Part shown: piece after piece, positions 17,114-32,062 of the stretch | Position numbering within the stretch: the first letter of the stretch is position 1 | How the letters are laid out: each line of letters starts with the position of its first letter | Translations under genes and position numbers: made by a program | Assembly (NCBI RefSeq): GCF_003173575.1 | Contig: NZ_QGNY01000001.1 | Location: forward strand, 248,001-312,000 | Length of the DNA stretch: 64,000 nucleotides | Reading direction: 5' to 3' | Source of the DNA: Pedobacter paludis | GTDB lineage: Bacteria; Bacteroidota; Bacteroidia; Sphingobacteriales; Sphingobacteriaceae | Notes under the pieces: model-generated | What the model saw: the letters and a program-made list of their open reading frames with translations, nothing else | What the model was told of the DNA's origin: nothing | Databases searched by the model: none

Positions 17114-19879
17114 ATGTATAAAATGAGCAAACTTGTAATCTTCTTTTGGCTTTTCCTTTTGAGCATTCCTGTTTCTGCGCAACAGTTAAAAATTGTGGAT
17201 TTGACATGCGATTACAGAACAAATCCGTTAGGAATAGATAATGTTTCTCCAAGATTATGCTGGAAACTTCGATCAAACCAGAAAAATGTTGTTCAAATTG
17301 CCTATCGAATTTTAGTTTCAGACCATATAGAAAGCCTTAAAAAGGGTTTGGGCAATGTTTGGGATTCTAAAAAAATAAAATCAGATCAATCTATACAGAT
17401 TAAATATTCAGGGTTAAAATTATCATCAGCTCAAAAATATTACTGGAGAGTAGAAATCTGGAATAATTATGGTCTGGTTGAAAAAAGCGAAATCGCATCC
17501 TGGCAAATGGGTTTGCTTAACGAAGCGGCATGGAAGGGCGCAAAATGGATTGCTTATGATAAAATTGCCGATTCGAATATAAACGTACTTCCAATTGATG
17601 GCAAAAAGGATAATTATAAGGGCAATAACATTTTGCCAATTTTGCGCAAAAGCTTTAGGGTTACAAAGCAGGTTAAATCTGCTACAATGTACATTTCTGG
17701 CTTAGGCCAATTTGAGCTAAGCTTTAACGGACAAAAAGTTGGTGACCATTTTTTAGATCCAGGATGGACAAAATACGATAAAGAAGCTTTATATGTTGCG
17801 TTCGATTTAACCAGCAAAGTAAAAATTGGCGAAAATGCCATTGGCGTAATGCTAGGAAACGGATTTTACAATATCCCTCCAATAAGTGGAAGATATAGAA
17901 AATTAAAAACAGCTTTTGGCTATCCAAAAATGATCTGCCGTTTGGCTATTGAATATTCAGATGGAACTTCCTCAAACATCATTAGTAATCCGAGTTGGAA
18001 AACAGCGCCATCGCCAATTACATTCTCAAGTATTTATGGTGGTGAAGATTATAATGCCAAGCTGGAGCAAAATGGTTGGAATTTAGCTGGTTTTGAGGAT
18101 AAAAAATGGAAAAGTGCCATTATTGTAAATGGGCCAAAGTTAAACGCCCAACAAGCTGAGCCTGTTAAAATCTTCGATAATTTTTCGGCAAAATCGGTTC
18201 ATAAAGTTAGCAATGGAGATTGGGTATATGATTTCGGACAGAATGCTTCAGCCCTTGTAGAATTAAAGATAAGGGGTAAACATGGTGACACCATCCGCAT
18301 TACACCTGCCGAATTGCTTAAAGAAGATGGCAGTGTTACACAAAAAAATATAGGTGGCCCATCTTACTTCACTTATATTTTAAAAGGAGATGGCGTAGAA
18401 ACTTGGCGTCCGCGGTTTATGTACACCGGCTTTAGGTATTTGCAGGTTAAGGGCGGTATCCCTTTGGGTAAAGAAAACCCATCAAATAATGCCCTTGTCG
18501 AAGATTTAAAAAGTCTGCACATTCGTAATGCAGCCAAACAAGCTGGTACTTTTTCGAGTTCAAATGAGCTTTTTAATAAAACTTTTGATTTGATCAATTG
18601 GGCTATTAAAAGCAATATGGTTAGTGTTTTTACCGATTGTCCGCACCGCGAAAAATTGGGCTGGTTGGAAGAGTTGCATTTAATGGGCAGTTCGGTTCGT
18701 TATAATTTTGATGTTGCACCATTGTTTAAAAAAGCTTTGGAGGATATGAAAAATTCGCAAACAGCTGAAGGTTTAATCCCTGAAATTGCTCCTGAATATG
18801 TGAAATTTGAATGGGGCGGTGATATGTTTCGCGACTCGCCAGAATGGGGCAGCAGCAGTATCTTAATGTCTTGGTATTTGTATCAATGGTATGGCGATAA
18901 AGAAGCGATGGCAACTTACTATCCGATGATGAAAGGCTACATTAATTATTTAAAGACCAAAGCAAAAAACAATATTCTATCTCAAGGTTTGGGAGATTGG
19001 TACGATTTAGGGCCGAATGCTCCTGGTGTTTCGCAGTTAACGCCAATGGGTGTTACATGTACTGCTATTTATTATTATGATTTGAAAATTCTGGAGAAGA
19101 TCGCCACGCAATTGGGAAGAAAGGTCGATGCTTTGGCGTATTCCAAATTAGCGATAGAAGTACGTAAATCATTTAACGAAAAGTTTTTTAATCCGAAAAC
19201 AAAGCAATACGCAACAGGTAGCCAAGCTGCCAACGCCATGGCTGTTTATATGGGTTTGGTAAGTGAGGGAGATAAAATGGCAGTAATTGATAATTTGGTT
19301 AAGGATATAAAAAATAAAAACAACAGTTTAACCGCTGGTGATATTGGCTATCGCTACGTACTCCGTGTTTTAGAAGATGCAGGTCAATCTGATGTGATTT
19401 TTGATATGAACAGCCGTTCTGATGTTCCTGGTTATGGCATGCAATTGGCCAAAGGTGCAACTGCATTAACGGAAAGTTGGGCAGCTTTGCCAACGGTTTC
19501 AAACAACCATTTTATGCTCGGCCATTTAATGGAATGGTTTTACAGTGGGGTTGGTGGAATTCAGCAGGAAGAAAATTCAGTAGCATTTAAAGAAATTATT
19601 ATTAAGCCAGAAGTTGTTGGCGATTTAACTTCGGCAAATACAAGTTATAATTCTCCATATGGTGAAATTTCTACCAAATGGAAAAAAACAGCTGGTAATT
19701 TTGTGTTGGAAGCAAATGTTCCAGCCAATACAAAGGCTTCGGTTTATCTGCCAGGTTTTCCGAATGCAACAGTTAAGGAAGAAAATAATGCATCCTTTAC
19801 AAATGCAGGATTGGAAAACGGAAAAACCAAAATTAAAATCGGTTCTGGTTACTACAAATTTAATGTTCAATATAAATGA
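17114..19879 (+). CDS. GH78 alpha-L-rhamnosidase, secreted
   Basis: 921 residues; the signal peptide ends about residue 22 (SIPVSAQ). The ATG at 17123 (Met4) is an alternative start. It has the GH78 opening NPLGIDNVSPRLCWKL, N-terminal lectin-like beta-domains, and the barrel signature DCPHREKLGWLEE starting at Asp508, with Glu513 as likely acid and Glu787 in LTESWA as likely base. It differs from the GH78 at 609 in the signature (no inserted Asn), so it belongs to another subgroup, perhaps with another linkage preference. It is the first gene after the IclR regulator, and its stop overlaps the next start by ATGA, so it begins a coupled series 17114-27188. Confidence 0.93.
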   Translation: MYKMSKLVIFFWLFLLSIPVSAQQLKIVDLTCDYRTNPLGIDNVSPRLCWKLRSNQKNVVQIAYRILVSDHIESLKKGLGNVWDSKKIKSDQSIQIKYSGLKLSSAQKYYWRVEIWNNYGLVEKSEIASWQMGLLNEAAWKGAKWIAYDKIADSNINVLPIDGKKDNYKGNNILPILRKSFRVTKQVKSATMYISGLGQFELSFNGQKVGDHFLDPGWTKYDKEALYVAFDLTSKVKIGENAIGVMLGNGFYNIPPISGRYRKLKTAFGYPKMICRLAIEYSDGTSSNIISNPSWKTAPSPITFSSIYGGEDYNAKLEQNGWNLAGFEDKKWKSAIIVNGPKLNAQQAEPVKIFDNFSAKSVHKVSNGDWVYDFGQNASALVELKIRGKHGDTIRITPAELLKEDGSVTQKNIGGPSYFTYILKGDGVETWRPRFMYTGFRYLQVKGGIPLGKENPSNNALVEDLKSLHIRNAAKQAGTFSSSNELFNKTFDLINWAIKSNMVSVFTDCPHREKLGWLEELHLMGSSVRYNFDVAPLFKKALEDMKNSQTAEGLIPEIAPEYVKFEWGGDMFRDSPEWGSSSILMSWYLYQWYGDKEAMATYYPMMKGYINYLKTKAKNNILSQGLGDWYDLGPNAPGVSQLTPMGVTCTAIYYYDLKILEKIATQLGRKVDALAYSKLAIEVRKSFNEKFFNPKTKQYATGSQAANAMAVYMGLVSEGDKMAVIDNLVKDIKNKNNSLTAGDIGYRYVLRVLEDAGQSDVIFDMNSRSDVPGYGMQLAKGATALTESWAALPTVSNNHFMLGHLMEWFYSGVGGIQQEENSVAFKEIIIKPEVVGDLTSANTSYNSPYGEISTKWKKTAGNFVLEANVPANTKASVYLPGFPNATVKEENNASFTNAGLENGKTKIKIGSGYYKFNVQYK

Positions 19880-21192
19880 AAAAGTTAATAAACTATTTAA
19901 AAGTGGCTTATTGGCTTTACGGATCTGTGGTACGTGAGCATACGAACCACGGCCGAGTTTTTTCGTTTCTATCCTCACAAACCAAACCATTTAGCAAATT
20001 TCCAATCTCAATGCCTTGGTTCGAGCCATCTCAAGCCAAAAGTTTATTAAATCCAATGTCTTGGTTCGTGTCTCCACAAAACAAAAAACGCTATAAATTT
20101 TTAAGCCTGTTCTTTTTCTTAATCTCTTGTTCAATATACTTAAAGGCTCAACAATCTAATGCGGTTTCGAAAACTGAAATGGAGCAGATTTATCAGGAAA
20201 TAAAAACGCCGTTTAAATATGGATTGGTTATGGTTCCGAATGATATTGATCACAAAATGGATTGCCCCACCATTTTTAGGAAAGGCAAATTTTGGTACAT
20301 GACCTATTTGATTTACAGCGGCAGAGGTTATGAAACCTGGTTAGCCAAAAGCAAAGATTTATTAAACTGGGAAAACCAAGGAAAGCTGATGTCGTTTGGC
20401 GATGCTGGAAACTGGGATGATAACCAAAAGGCAGGTTACAACGCATTGCAAAATATAGAATGGGGCGGGAGCTACAAGCTAGGCAAATTCGATGGTAAAT
20501 ATTGGATGTCGTATTTTGGTGGTAAAGAAAAAGGTTACGAAACCGAACCGCTTTCGATAGGGATGGCTTATGCCTTAAAAGATCCATCAACCGTGCAAGA
20601 ATGGACAAGACTTCCAAAACCCGTTTTAACTTCTGCAGATGCAGATGTACGCTGGTGGGAAAATAGAAATAAGCTATTTAAAAGTACTGTAATAGAGGAT
20701 AAGCAAAGGTTTACAGGACATCCGTTTGTAATGTATTACAATGCAGTAGGCGATTCTTTGGCGAACAATAAAAAAACGCGTTGGTACGAAAGGATCGGTA
20801 TGGCGGTTTCTGATGATATGGTTCATTGGCAACGCTTTCAAAGAGATCCAGTAGTTCATCATCCTGTCGGGATTACCGGCGATGGGGTGATTCAAAAAAT
20901 TGGGCGCAACTATGTGATGTTCTATTTCGGTGCTTTTTGGCAAGATAGAAAAGGTGCTTTTAATCGCTTTGCAGTTTCTAAAGATCTAATAAATTGGACG
21001 GATTGGACTGGTGATAATTTGATTGAATCATCCGAAAAATACGATGCGCTTTATGCGCATAAATCTTTCGTGTTAAAATATAAAGGTGTGGTTTATCACT
21101 TCTACTGTGCCGTTAATAAACAAGATCAGCGTGGAATTGCAGTAGCAACATCAAAAGATGTAGGGAAAAGTAAAATGGAATTTGTTAAGTAA
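19876..21192 (+). CDS. Five-bladed beta-propeller glycosidase (GH43-like), secreted
   Basis: 438 residues from the ATG that overlaps the previous stop. Residues about 17-68 are encoded by a family G repeat block (19926-20079). The signal peptide follows (about 72-92, FLSLFFFLISCSIYLKAQ); Met61 at 20056 is an alternative start lying within the repeat. LISC could also be a lipobox. The mature part has propeller features of GH43/GH32-type enzymes: DHKMDCPTIFRKGKFWYMTY, SKDLLNWENQG, SDDMVHWQRF and SKDLINWTDW. Such enzymes release arabinose, xylose, galactose or fructose units; the exact family is uncertain. A GH2 gene follows 6 nt downstream. Confidence 0.78.
   Translation: MKKLINYLKVAYWLYGSVVREHTNHGRVFSFLSSQTKPFSKFPISMPWFEPSQAKSLLNPMSWFVSPQNKKRYKFLSLFFFLISCSIYLKAQQSNAVSKTEMEQIYQEIKTPFKYGLVMVPNDIDHKMDCPTIFRKGKFWYMTYLIYSGRGYETWLAKSKDLLNWENQGKLMSFGDAGNWDDNQKAGYNALQNIEWGGSYKLGKFDGKYWMSYFGGKEKGYETEPLSIGMAYALKDPSTVQEWTRLPKPVLTSADADVRWWENRNKLFKSTVIEDKQRFTGHPFVMYYNAVGDSLANNKKTRWYERIGMAVSDDMVHWQRFQRDPVVHHPVGITGDGVIQKIGRNYVMFYFGAFWQDRKGAFNRFAVSKDLINWTDWTGDNLIESSEKYDALYAHKSFVLKYKGVVYHFYCAVNKQDQRGIAVATSKDVGKSKMEFVK
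19926..20079. repeat. Family G repeat block inside the GH43-like coding region
   Basis: GTGGTACGTGAGCATACGAA CCACGG near 19927 is a larger relative of the hairpin at 3346. TGGTTCGAGCC (20023 region) and TGGTTCGTGTCTCCACA (about 20063-20079) are further arms. The block keeps the frame open between the start codon and the signal-peptide core. Confidence 0.65.
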
Positions 21193-21198
21193 CTAGAA

Positions 21199-27188
<5,990 letters not shown>

Positions 27189-27220
27189 TGTTTTCATTCT
27201 CAGGAACAAACAATTCATTG

Positions 27221-27240
27221 CCGTTGACTTCAGTCAACGG
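27221..27240. repeat. Family K short palindrome
   Basis: CCGTTGACTTCAGTCAACGG forms a 9-bp stem with a two-base loop between the LacZ-type gene and the next start codon. It would be translated only if the upstream GTG at 27188 were used. Confidence 0.75.
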
Positions 27241-27271
27241 AAAGAGATTGAAAAATAAAAGAGTAAATATA

Positions 27272-28432
27272 GTGAAGAAGACAATTAACTTAAAAGGAAT
27301 AACTTGGAATCACAGTCGTGGGTTTTTGCCCATGGTAGCTACTGCGCAACGGTTTTCCGAACTTCATCCTCATGTACAAATTACGTGGGAAAAAAGAAGT
27401 TTACAGGCATTTGCAGATTTTTCGATTCAAGAGTTGGCAGAGCGATTTGATCTTTTGGTGATCGATCATCCTTGGGCAGGTTTTGCTTCAAAAACGAATT
27501 CAATAATTCCATTAGATAAATATTTACCAGTTGAATATTTAAAAGATCAAGAAGAAAACTCAGTCGGTGCATCTTACGAAAGCTATAATTTTAATAACCA
27601 TCAATGGGCTTTACCAATAGATGCGGCAACACCTGTTGCATCCAGCCGACCAGATTTATTAGCTGAAAAAGGAATATCCTTACCAAAATCTTTTGAAGAT
27701 TTACTGGCATTGGCAGATCGAGGTTTGGTGGCTTTTGCAGGTATCCCGATAGATGTTCTCATGAATTTTTATACACTATGCTGCTCGCTGGGTGAAGATC
27801 CTTGCCAAACTAATGATACAGTAATTTCCAATGAGATTGGAGTAAAGGCATTGCAGATGTATCGCAAATTGGCCACAAAGATGGATGAAGCGAATTTTAA
27901 TAGAAATCCCATTCAGGTTTATGAAGCAATGACATTAACAGATGAAATTGCTTATTGTCCTTTTGCATACGGTTATTCAAATTATTCTAGAAACGGCTAT
28001 TCTCGCAAGCCTTTACATTTTCATGATATGATTTCGTTGGATGGGAAAACAAATTTAAAGAGCACTTTAGGCGGAACCGGATTGGCCATTTCCTCTAAAT
28101 GCGAAGCGCTGGAGACTGCAGTGGAATATGCAAAATATGTGGGTTCTGCGTCGTGTCAGCAAAGTTTATTCTTTGAAAGCGGAGGTCAGCCCGGGCATTT
28201 ATCAGCATGGAAAAATGCTGAAGTAAACAGACAAAGTCAAAATTATTTCTTAAACACCTTACCTGCATTACAAAGGGCTTTTCTTCGTCCACGTTACCAC
28301 GGAAGCATGTTTTTTCAAGATCATGCTGGTGATGTTGTAAGAAACTATTTGATGAATGGCGGTGATGAGACACAAGTTTTAACAGACTTAAATAAACTAT
28401 TTCAAGAATCTAAAACACTAACCCTAGCATGA
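27272..28432 (+). CDS. Solute-binding-protein fold (family 1) without signal peptide
   Basis: About 386 residues from the GTG at 27272. An upstream in-frame GTG at 27188 would add a repeat-encoded leader and looks unlikely. The sequence starts straight into the first strand of the binding fold (KKTINLKGITWNHSRGFLPM) and shows family 1 extracellular solute-binding features: LPHVQITWEKRS-type strand 2, DLLVIDHPWAG, WALPIDAATP and LGGTGLAISSKCEALETAVE. There is no signal peptide, lipobox or Cys, so it should stay in the cytosol, which is odd for this family. No ABC permease or ATPase accompanies it. Its stop overlaps the CoA-transferase start (ATGA), so the two are made together. Confidence 0.8.
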   Translation: MKKTINLKGITWNHSRGFLPMVATAQRFSELHPHVQITWEKRSLQAFADFSIQELAERFDLLVIDHPWAGFASKTNSIIPLDKYLPVEYLKDQEENSVGASYESYNFNNHQWALPIDAATPVASSRPDLLAEKGISLPKSFEDLLALADRGLVAFAGIPIDVLMNFYTLCCSLGEDPCQTNDTVISNEIGVKALQMYRKLATKMDEANFNRNPIQVYEAMTLTDEIAYCPFAYGYSNYSRNGYSRKPLHFHDMISLDGKTNLKSTLGGTGLAISSKCEALETAVEYAKYVGSASCQQSLFFESGGQPGHLSAWKNAEVNRQSQNYFLNTLPALQRAFLRPRYHGSMFFQDHAGDVVRNYLMNGGDETQVLTDLNKLFQESKTLTLA

Positions 28433-29580
28433 ACAAACCATTAGAAGGCATCTTGGTTTTAGAGTTTTGCCAGTTTTTGGCGGGACCTTCTGCTGGATTA
28501 AAATTGGCAGATTTAGGTGCAAGAGTAATCAAAATCGAACGACCAAATGGAGGTGATGCTTGTAGGCAGTTATCCATTAAAAATCTTTTTGTTGGGGATG
28601 ATAGTTTACTTTTTCATACCATTAACAGAAATAAAGATAGTTATGCGGCAGATTTAAAAAACCCTGAGGACTTGGCACAGTTAAAAAAGCTGATCTCTAA
28701 GGCAGATATCATGACACATAATTTTCGACCAGGCGTAATGGAAAAAATCGGGTTGGATTATGCAAATGTTCAACAGCTTAACAATAAAATTATTTACGGT
28801 ATGGTTACGGGCTACGGCAGTGAAGGGCCATGGAAAAACAAACCAGGACAAGATTTATTGGTTCAGTCGGTTTCTGGCCTGGCTTATTTATCAGGTAGCG
28901 ACATAGATGGCCCGGTTCCCTTTGGATTATCAGTTTCTGATATTATGTGCGGTAACCATTTAGCCCAAGGTTTAATGGCTGGATTAATCAAAAGAGCAAA
29001 AACCAATAAAAGCGTTTTGGTTGAAGTTAGTCTGCTTGAATCAATACTAGATGTACAGTTTGAAGTGCTTACAACACACTTAAATGATGGTGGAAAATTA
29101 CCGGAACGCAGTTTGGTAAAAGGAAGTGCACATGCTTATTTAAGTGCGCCTTACGGAATGTACGAAACACTAAATGGTTATTTGGCAATGGCAATGGGCA
29201 ATCTGGAAAATATCAGCGCCTTAATTAACTGCGATATTTCCGATTTGTATTTCCATCCAAATGATGCATTCGAAAACCGTGACCAGTTAATTTTAAGATT
29301 GGCCGAAACCTTTAAAACGCACGATACGCAATACTGGTTAAATCTTCTGGAAAGTAATGGAATCTGGTGTGCCGAAGTTTTGGATTATCAAAAAGCAACC
29401 ACTTTAAACGCCTATAAAAGTTTGGATATAGAACAAAATCTCGATTTAGGTAAAGGAAAAAATATAAAAACAACGGTAAGTCCAATTAAGTTAGATGGTT
29501 CAAAGCTGAAATCAGCCAAACCAGCACCAAAATTGGGTTTTAACAACAGAGAGATTAATCAGGAGTTTGGAATAAACTAA
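28429..29580 (+). CDS. CaiB/BaiF family III CoA-transferase, copy 1
   Basis: 383 residues, cytosolic. Opening PLEGILVLEFCQFLAGPSAG and LGARVIKIERP are family signatures; DIMTHNFRPGVMEKIGLDY and GYGSEGPWKNKPGQDLL follow. Asp171 in SVSDIMCG aligns with the catalytic Asp169 of formyl-CoA transferase, which forms the aspartyl-CoA intermediate. It should move CoA between carboxylic acids or activate a racemase-type substrate. It is coupled by ATGA overlap to the binding-protein-like gene upstream and followed by a paralogue 66 nt downstream, so it is part of a dedicated acid-activation module inside the glycan locus. The acid is unknown. Confidence 0.9.
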   Translation: MNKPLEGILVLEFCQFLAGPSAGLKLADLGARVIKIERPNGGDACRQLSIKNLFVGDDSLLFHTINRNKDSYAADLKNPEDLAQLKKLISKADIMTHNFRPGVMEKIGLDYANVQQLNNKIIYGMVTGYGSEGPWKNKPGQDLLVQSVSGLAYLSGSDIDGPVPFGLSVSDIMCGNHLAQGLMAGLIKRAKTNKSVLVEVSLLESILDVQFEVLTTHLNDGGKLPERSLVKGSAHAYLSAPYGMYETLNGYLAMAMGNLENISALINCDISDLYFHPNDAFENRDQLILRLAETFKTHDTQYWLNLLESNGIWCAEVLDYQKATTLNAYKSLDIEQNLDLGKGKNIKTTVSPIKLDGSKLKSAKPAPKLGFNNREINQEFGIN

Positions 29581-29646
29581 TACAAGAATCTGTCGTCAAC
29601 CAAATTTATTTCAGGGTCTTTAAAAAAGATAATGATCTGAATCGGC

Positions 29647-30834
29647 ATGACGAATAATAACAATAAAACTATGCGACCGCTTGAAGATTATTTAGTTATC
29701 GATTTTAGCCAGTTCCTGTCAGGTCCTTCGGCAAGTTTGCGCTTAGCCGATTTGGGTGCTAGGGTAATTAAAATTGAACGTCAGGGTGTGGGAGATATTT
29801 GTCGCACTTTATACACGTCTAACTTAGTTATGAATGGCGAATCTTCAGTTTTTCATGCCATAAACCGCAATAAAGAAAGCTTTGAAGTAGATTTAAAGAA
29901 GGAAGAAGATTGTGAAATGGTTCGCGAATTACTGAAGAAAGCAGATGTAATGATTCATAATTTTCGCCCGGGAGTAATGGATAGATTAGGTTTTGATTAC
30001 CAATCTGTATCAGCCTTAAATCCAACCATCATTTATGGAGAAATTTCTGGTTACGGAAACGAAGGCGAATGGAAGAACAAGCCCGGTCAGGATTTACTTT
30101 TGCAATCGGTAACCGGGTTAACCTCATTAACCGGCAATGCCGATAGTGGCCCAGTTGCCATGGGATTATCCATTGTAGATATGTTGGCTGGAGCACATTT
30201 AGCTCAAGGACTTTTAGCCTGTTTATATCGCAAAGCAATAAAAAACGAAGGCGGTTTAGTTCAAGTAAGTATGATGGAATCTGCCTACGATTTTCAATTT
30301 GAAACCATTACTTCTTTTATGAATGATGGTGGCGTCTTGCCAGAACGCTCATTAAAAAATAATGCAAATGCTTATTTGGGCGCCCCATATGGTATTTATC
30401 AAACTGCCAATGGTCACATTGCTTTAGCAATGGGTTCAATACCGGCGCTCGGAAGTCTCTTAGCTTGCGAAGCTTTGCTCAAGTATACCGATATCAAGGA
30501 AGCATTTGATAAACGCGATGAAATCAAGGCAATCTTGGCCGATCATCTTATATCTTCTGATACAGAAAAATGGCTTTCTATATTGGAACCAGCCGATATT
30601 TGGTGTGCAGATGTTTTAAACTGGCAGAAATTAATAGAACACGACGGGTTCAAAGTTTTAAATATGATCCAAAAAGTAGAAATGCTTGATGGTTATACTT
30701 ACGAAACTACACGTTGCCCGATTCGGATTGATGGAGAATTATTAACTTCATCAAAAGGATCTCCTAAATTAGGTCAGGATAACCAAAATATTATTAAAGA
30801 ATTTATTACCTTAAAAGCTGTTACAAATGCCTAA
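29647..30834 (+). CDS. CaiB/BaiF family III CoA-transferase, copy 2
   Basis: 395 residues, cytosolic, clearly a paralogue of the preceding gene across its whole length (shared NFRPGVMD/E, YGSEG/YGNEG, WKNKPGQDLL, NDGG.LPERSL). Asp178 in SIVDMLAG is the expected catalytic residue, so both copies look active. The ATG at 29671 (Met9) is an alternative start. The 66-nt gap from copy 1 holds a fragment (TTTCAGGGTC) that resembles repeat debris. Its stop lies inside the next gene (8-nt overlap). Two active copies suggest either a heteromer or two acids handled in turn. Confidence 0.9.
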   Translation: MTNNNNKTMRPLEDYLVIDFSQFLSGPSASLRLADLGARVIKIERQGVGDICRTLYTSNLVMNGESSVFHAINRNKESFEVDLKKEEDCEMVRELLKKADVMIHNFRPGVMDRLGFDYQSVSALNPTIIYGEISGYGNEGEWKNKPGQDLLLQSVTGLTSLTGNADSGPVAMGLSIVDMLAGAHLAQGLLACLYRKAIKNEGGLVQVSMMESAYDFQFETITSFMNDGGVLPERSLKNNANAYLGAPYGIYQTANGHIALAMGSIPALGSLLACEALLKYTDIKEAFDKRDEIKAILADHLISSDTEKWLSILEPADIWCADVLNWQKLIEHDGFKVLNMIQKVEMLDGYTYETTRCPIRIDGELLTSSKGSPKLGQDNQNIIKEFITLKAVTNA

Positions 30835-32062
30835 CCAAAATACATTCAAAATTGCGGTAAGAAAATTTGCCCCATTCGAAACTGCCATGCAGAAATTTTG
30901 GGATAAATTTTGCGCAGTTTCTGGCTGTGATTTGAAATTGGAAATGGTAGTAATGGATTTACATGAACTTTATGATCATACCATAACAAAAAAGGGGTTG
31001 GCCAATGGCGATTTTGACATTGCTCACATCAATACCGATTGGATTTATGAAGGATATTTAAACAAAGATTTCGAAGTCTTAAATCCTTACATCAACAAAC
31101 ACAAACCAGATGATTTTCCCCGGGGATGGAGTAAATCTCTTTTAGCCTTACAGCGCTTTGGGTGGGAAGTAGTTGGCCTGCCGTTTCATGATGGGCCAGA
31201 ATGTTTTATCTATAGAAAGGATTTATTTGAAAATGAAACCGAAAAGGCAAATTACTTGGCCCAATATGGCAAGGCTTTAACCGTACCAAAAACTTGGGAA
31301 GATTTTCATCAGATAGCGCTGTTTTTTAATCGACCTTCAGAAAATCTTTACGGAAGTATTTTTGCCTGCTATCCCGATGGTCACAATACAGTTTTCGATT
31401 TCTGTCTTCAATTGTGGACCAGAGGCGGAAGTTTGGTCGATAAAAATGGTTTCATACAAATCAATACACAGCCGGCAACTGATGGTTTGAATTTTTATCG
31501 AACAATTGTAAATGATTCAAAAGCCATCCACCCGAAATCCGCGGAATTTGAATCTGTAGCGGCGGGTGTAGCTTTTTCTCAAGGAGAGGCAGCGATGATG
31601 ATAAACTGGTTTGGTTTTGCCGCAATGTGCGAAGTTGATGAAAACTCTAAAGTAAAAGGTAAAATTGATGTTGAATTACTGCCTTCAAATGACGATGGAA
31701 TTTCAGCATCTTTAAACGTTTATTGGCTTTACACGATTGCAAAAGGTAGTAAACACAAGGCAATTGCCTATAATTTTTTGCGCTTCGCATTAGCTGAAGA
31801 ACAAGATAAGCAACTCACTTTAGAAGGTGGAATTGGCTGTAGAATTTCGACCTGGCAAGATGAAGAAATCAATAAAATTATTCCTTATTACCATAAGCTA
31901 GAACAACTGCATGAGGTGGCTAATATGTTGCCCCAAAAGCAAAATTGGACGGCAATTGCAACCATAATTGATCAAATGGTTTTACAAGCAATTAATACAA
32001 ATACACCAACCGAGACACTTATTGAACAGGCTCAGATCCAAATTAATGAAATTGATAAATGA
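30827..32062 (+). CDS. Second solute-binding-protein fold without signal peptide
   Basis: 411 residues. It begins MPNQNTFKIAVRKFAPFETA with no export signal or lipobox. Family 1 binding-protein features include ANGDFDIAHINTDWIYEGYL, PLNPYI-type segment, GWEVVGLPFHDGPECFIYRKDLFE, LTVPKTWEDFHQIA and ASLNVYWLYTIAKGSKHKAIAYNFLRFA. It is distantly related to the protein at 27272 but not a close copy. It overlaps the CoA-transferase upstream (8 nt) and the Gfo/Idh gene downstream (ATGA), which is strong evidence for a stoichiometric or coupled role in the cytosol. A binding, carrier or catalytic role for a sugar-derived acid is inferred. Confidence 0.82.
   Translation: MPNQNTFKIAVRKFAPFETAMQKFWDKFCAVSGCDLKLEMVVMDLHELYDHTITKKGLANGDFDIAHINTDWIYEGYLNKDFEVLNPYINKHKPDDFPRGWSKSLLALQRFGWEVVGLPFHDGPECFIYRKDLFENETEKANYLAQYGKALTVPKTWEDFHQIALFFNRPSENLYGSIFACYPDGHNTVFDFCLQLWTRGGSLVDKNGFIQINTQPATDGLNFYRTIVNDSKAIHPKSAEFESVAAGVAFSQGEAAMMINWFGFAAMCEVDENSKVKGKIDVELLPSNDDGISASLNVYWLYTIAKGSKHKAIAYNFLRFALAEEQDKQLTLEGGIGCRISTWQDEEINKIIPYYHKLEQLHEVANMLPQKQNWTAIATIIDQMVLQAINTNTPTETLIEQAQIQINEIDK

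Noticed and set aside
27272..32062. Complete ABC importer based on the two binding-protein folds
   Set aside because: No permease or ATPase gene lies in the cluster and neither protein has an export signal.
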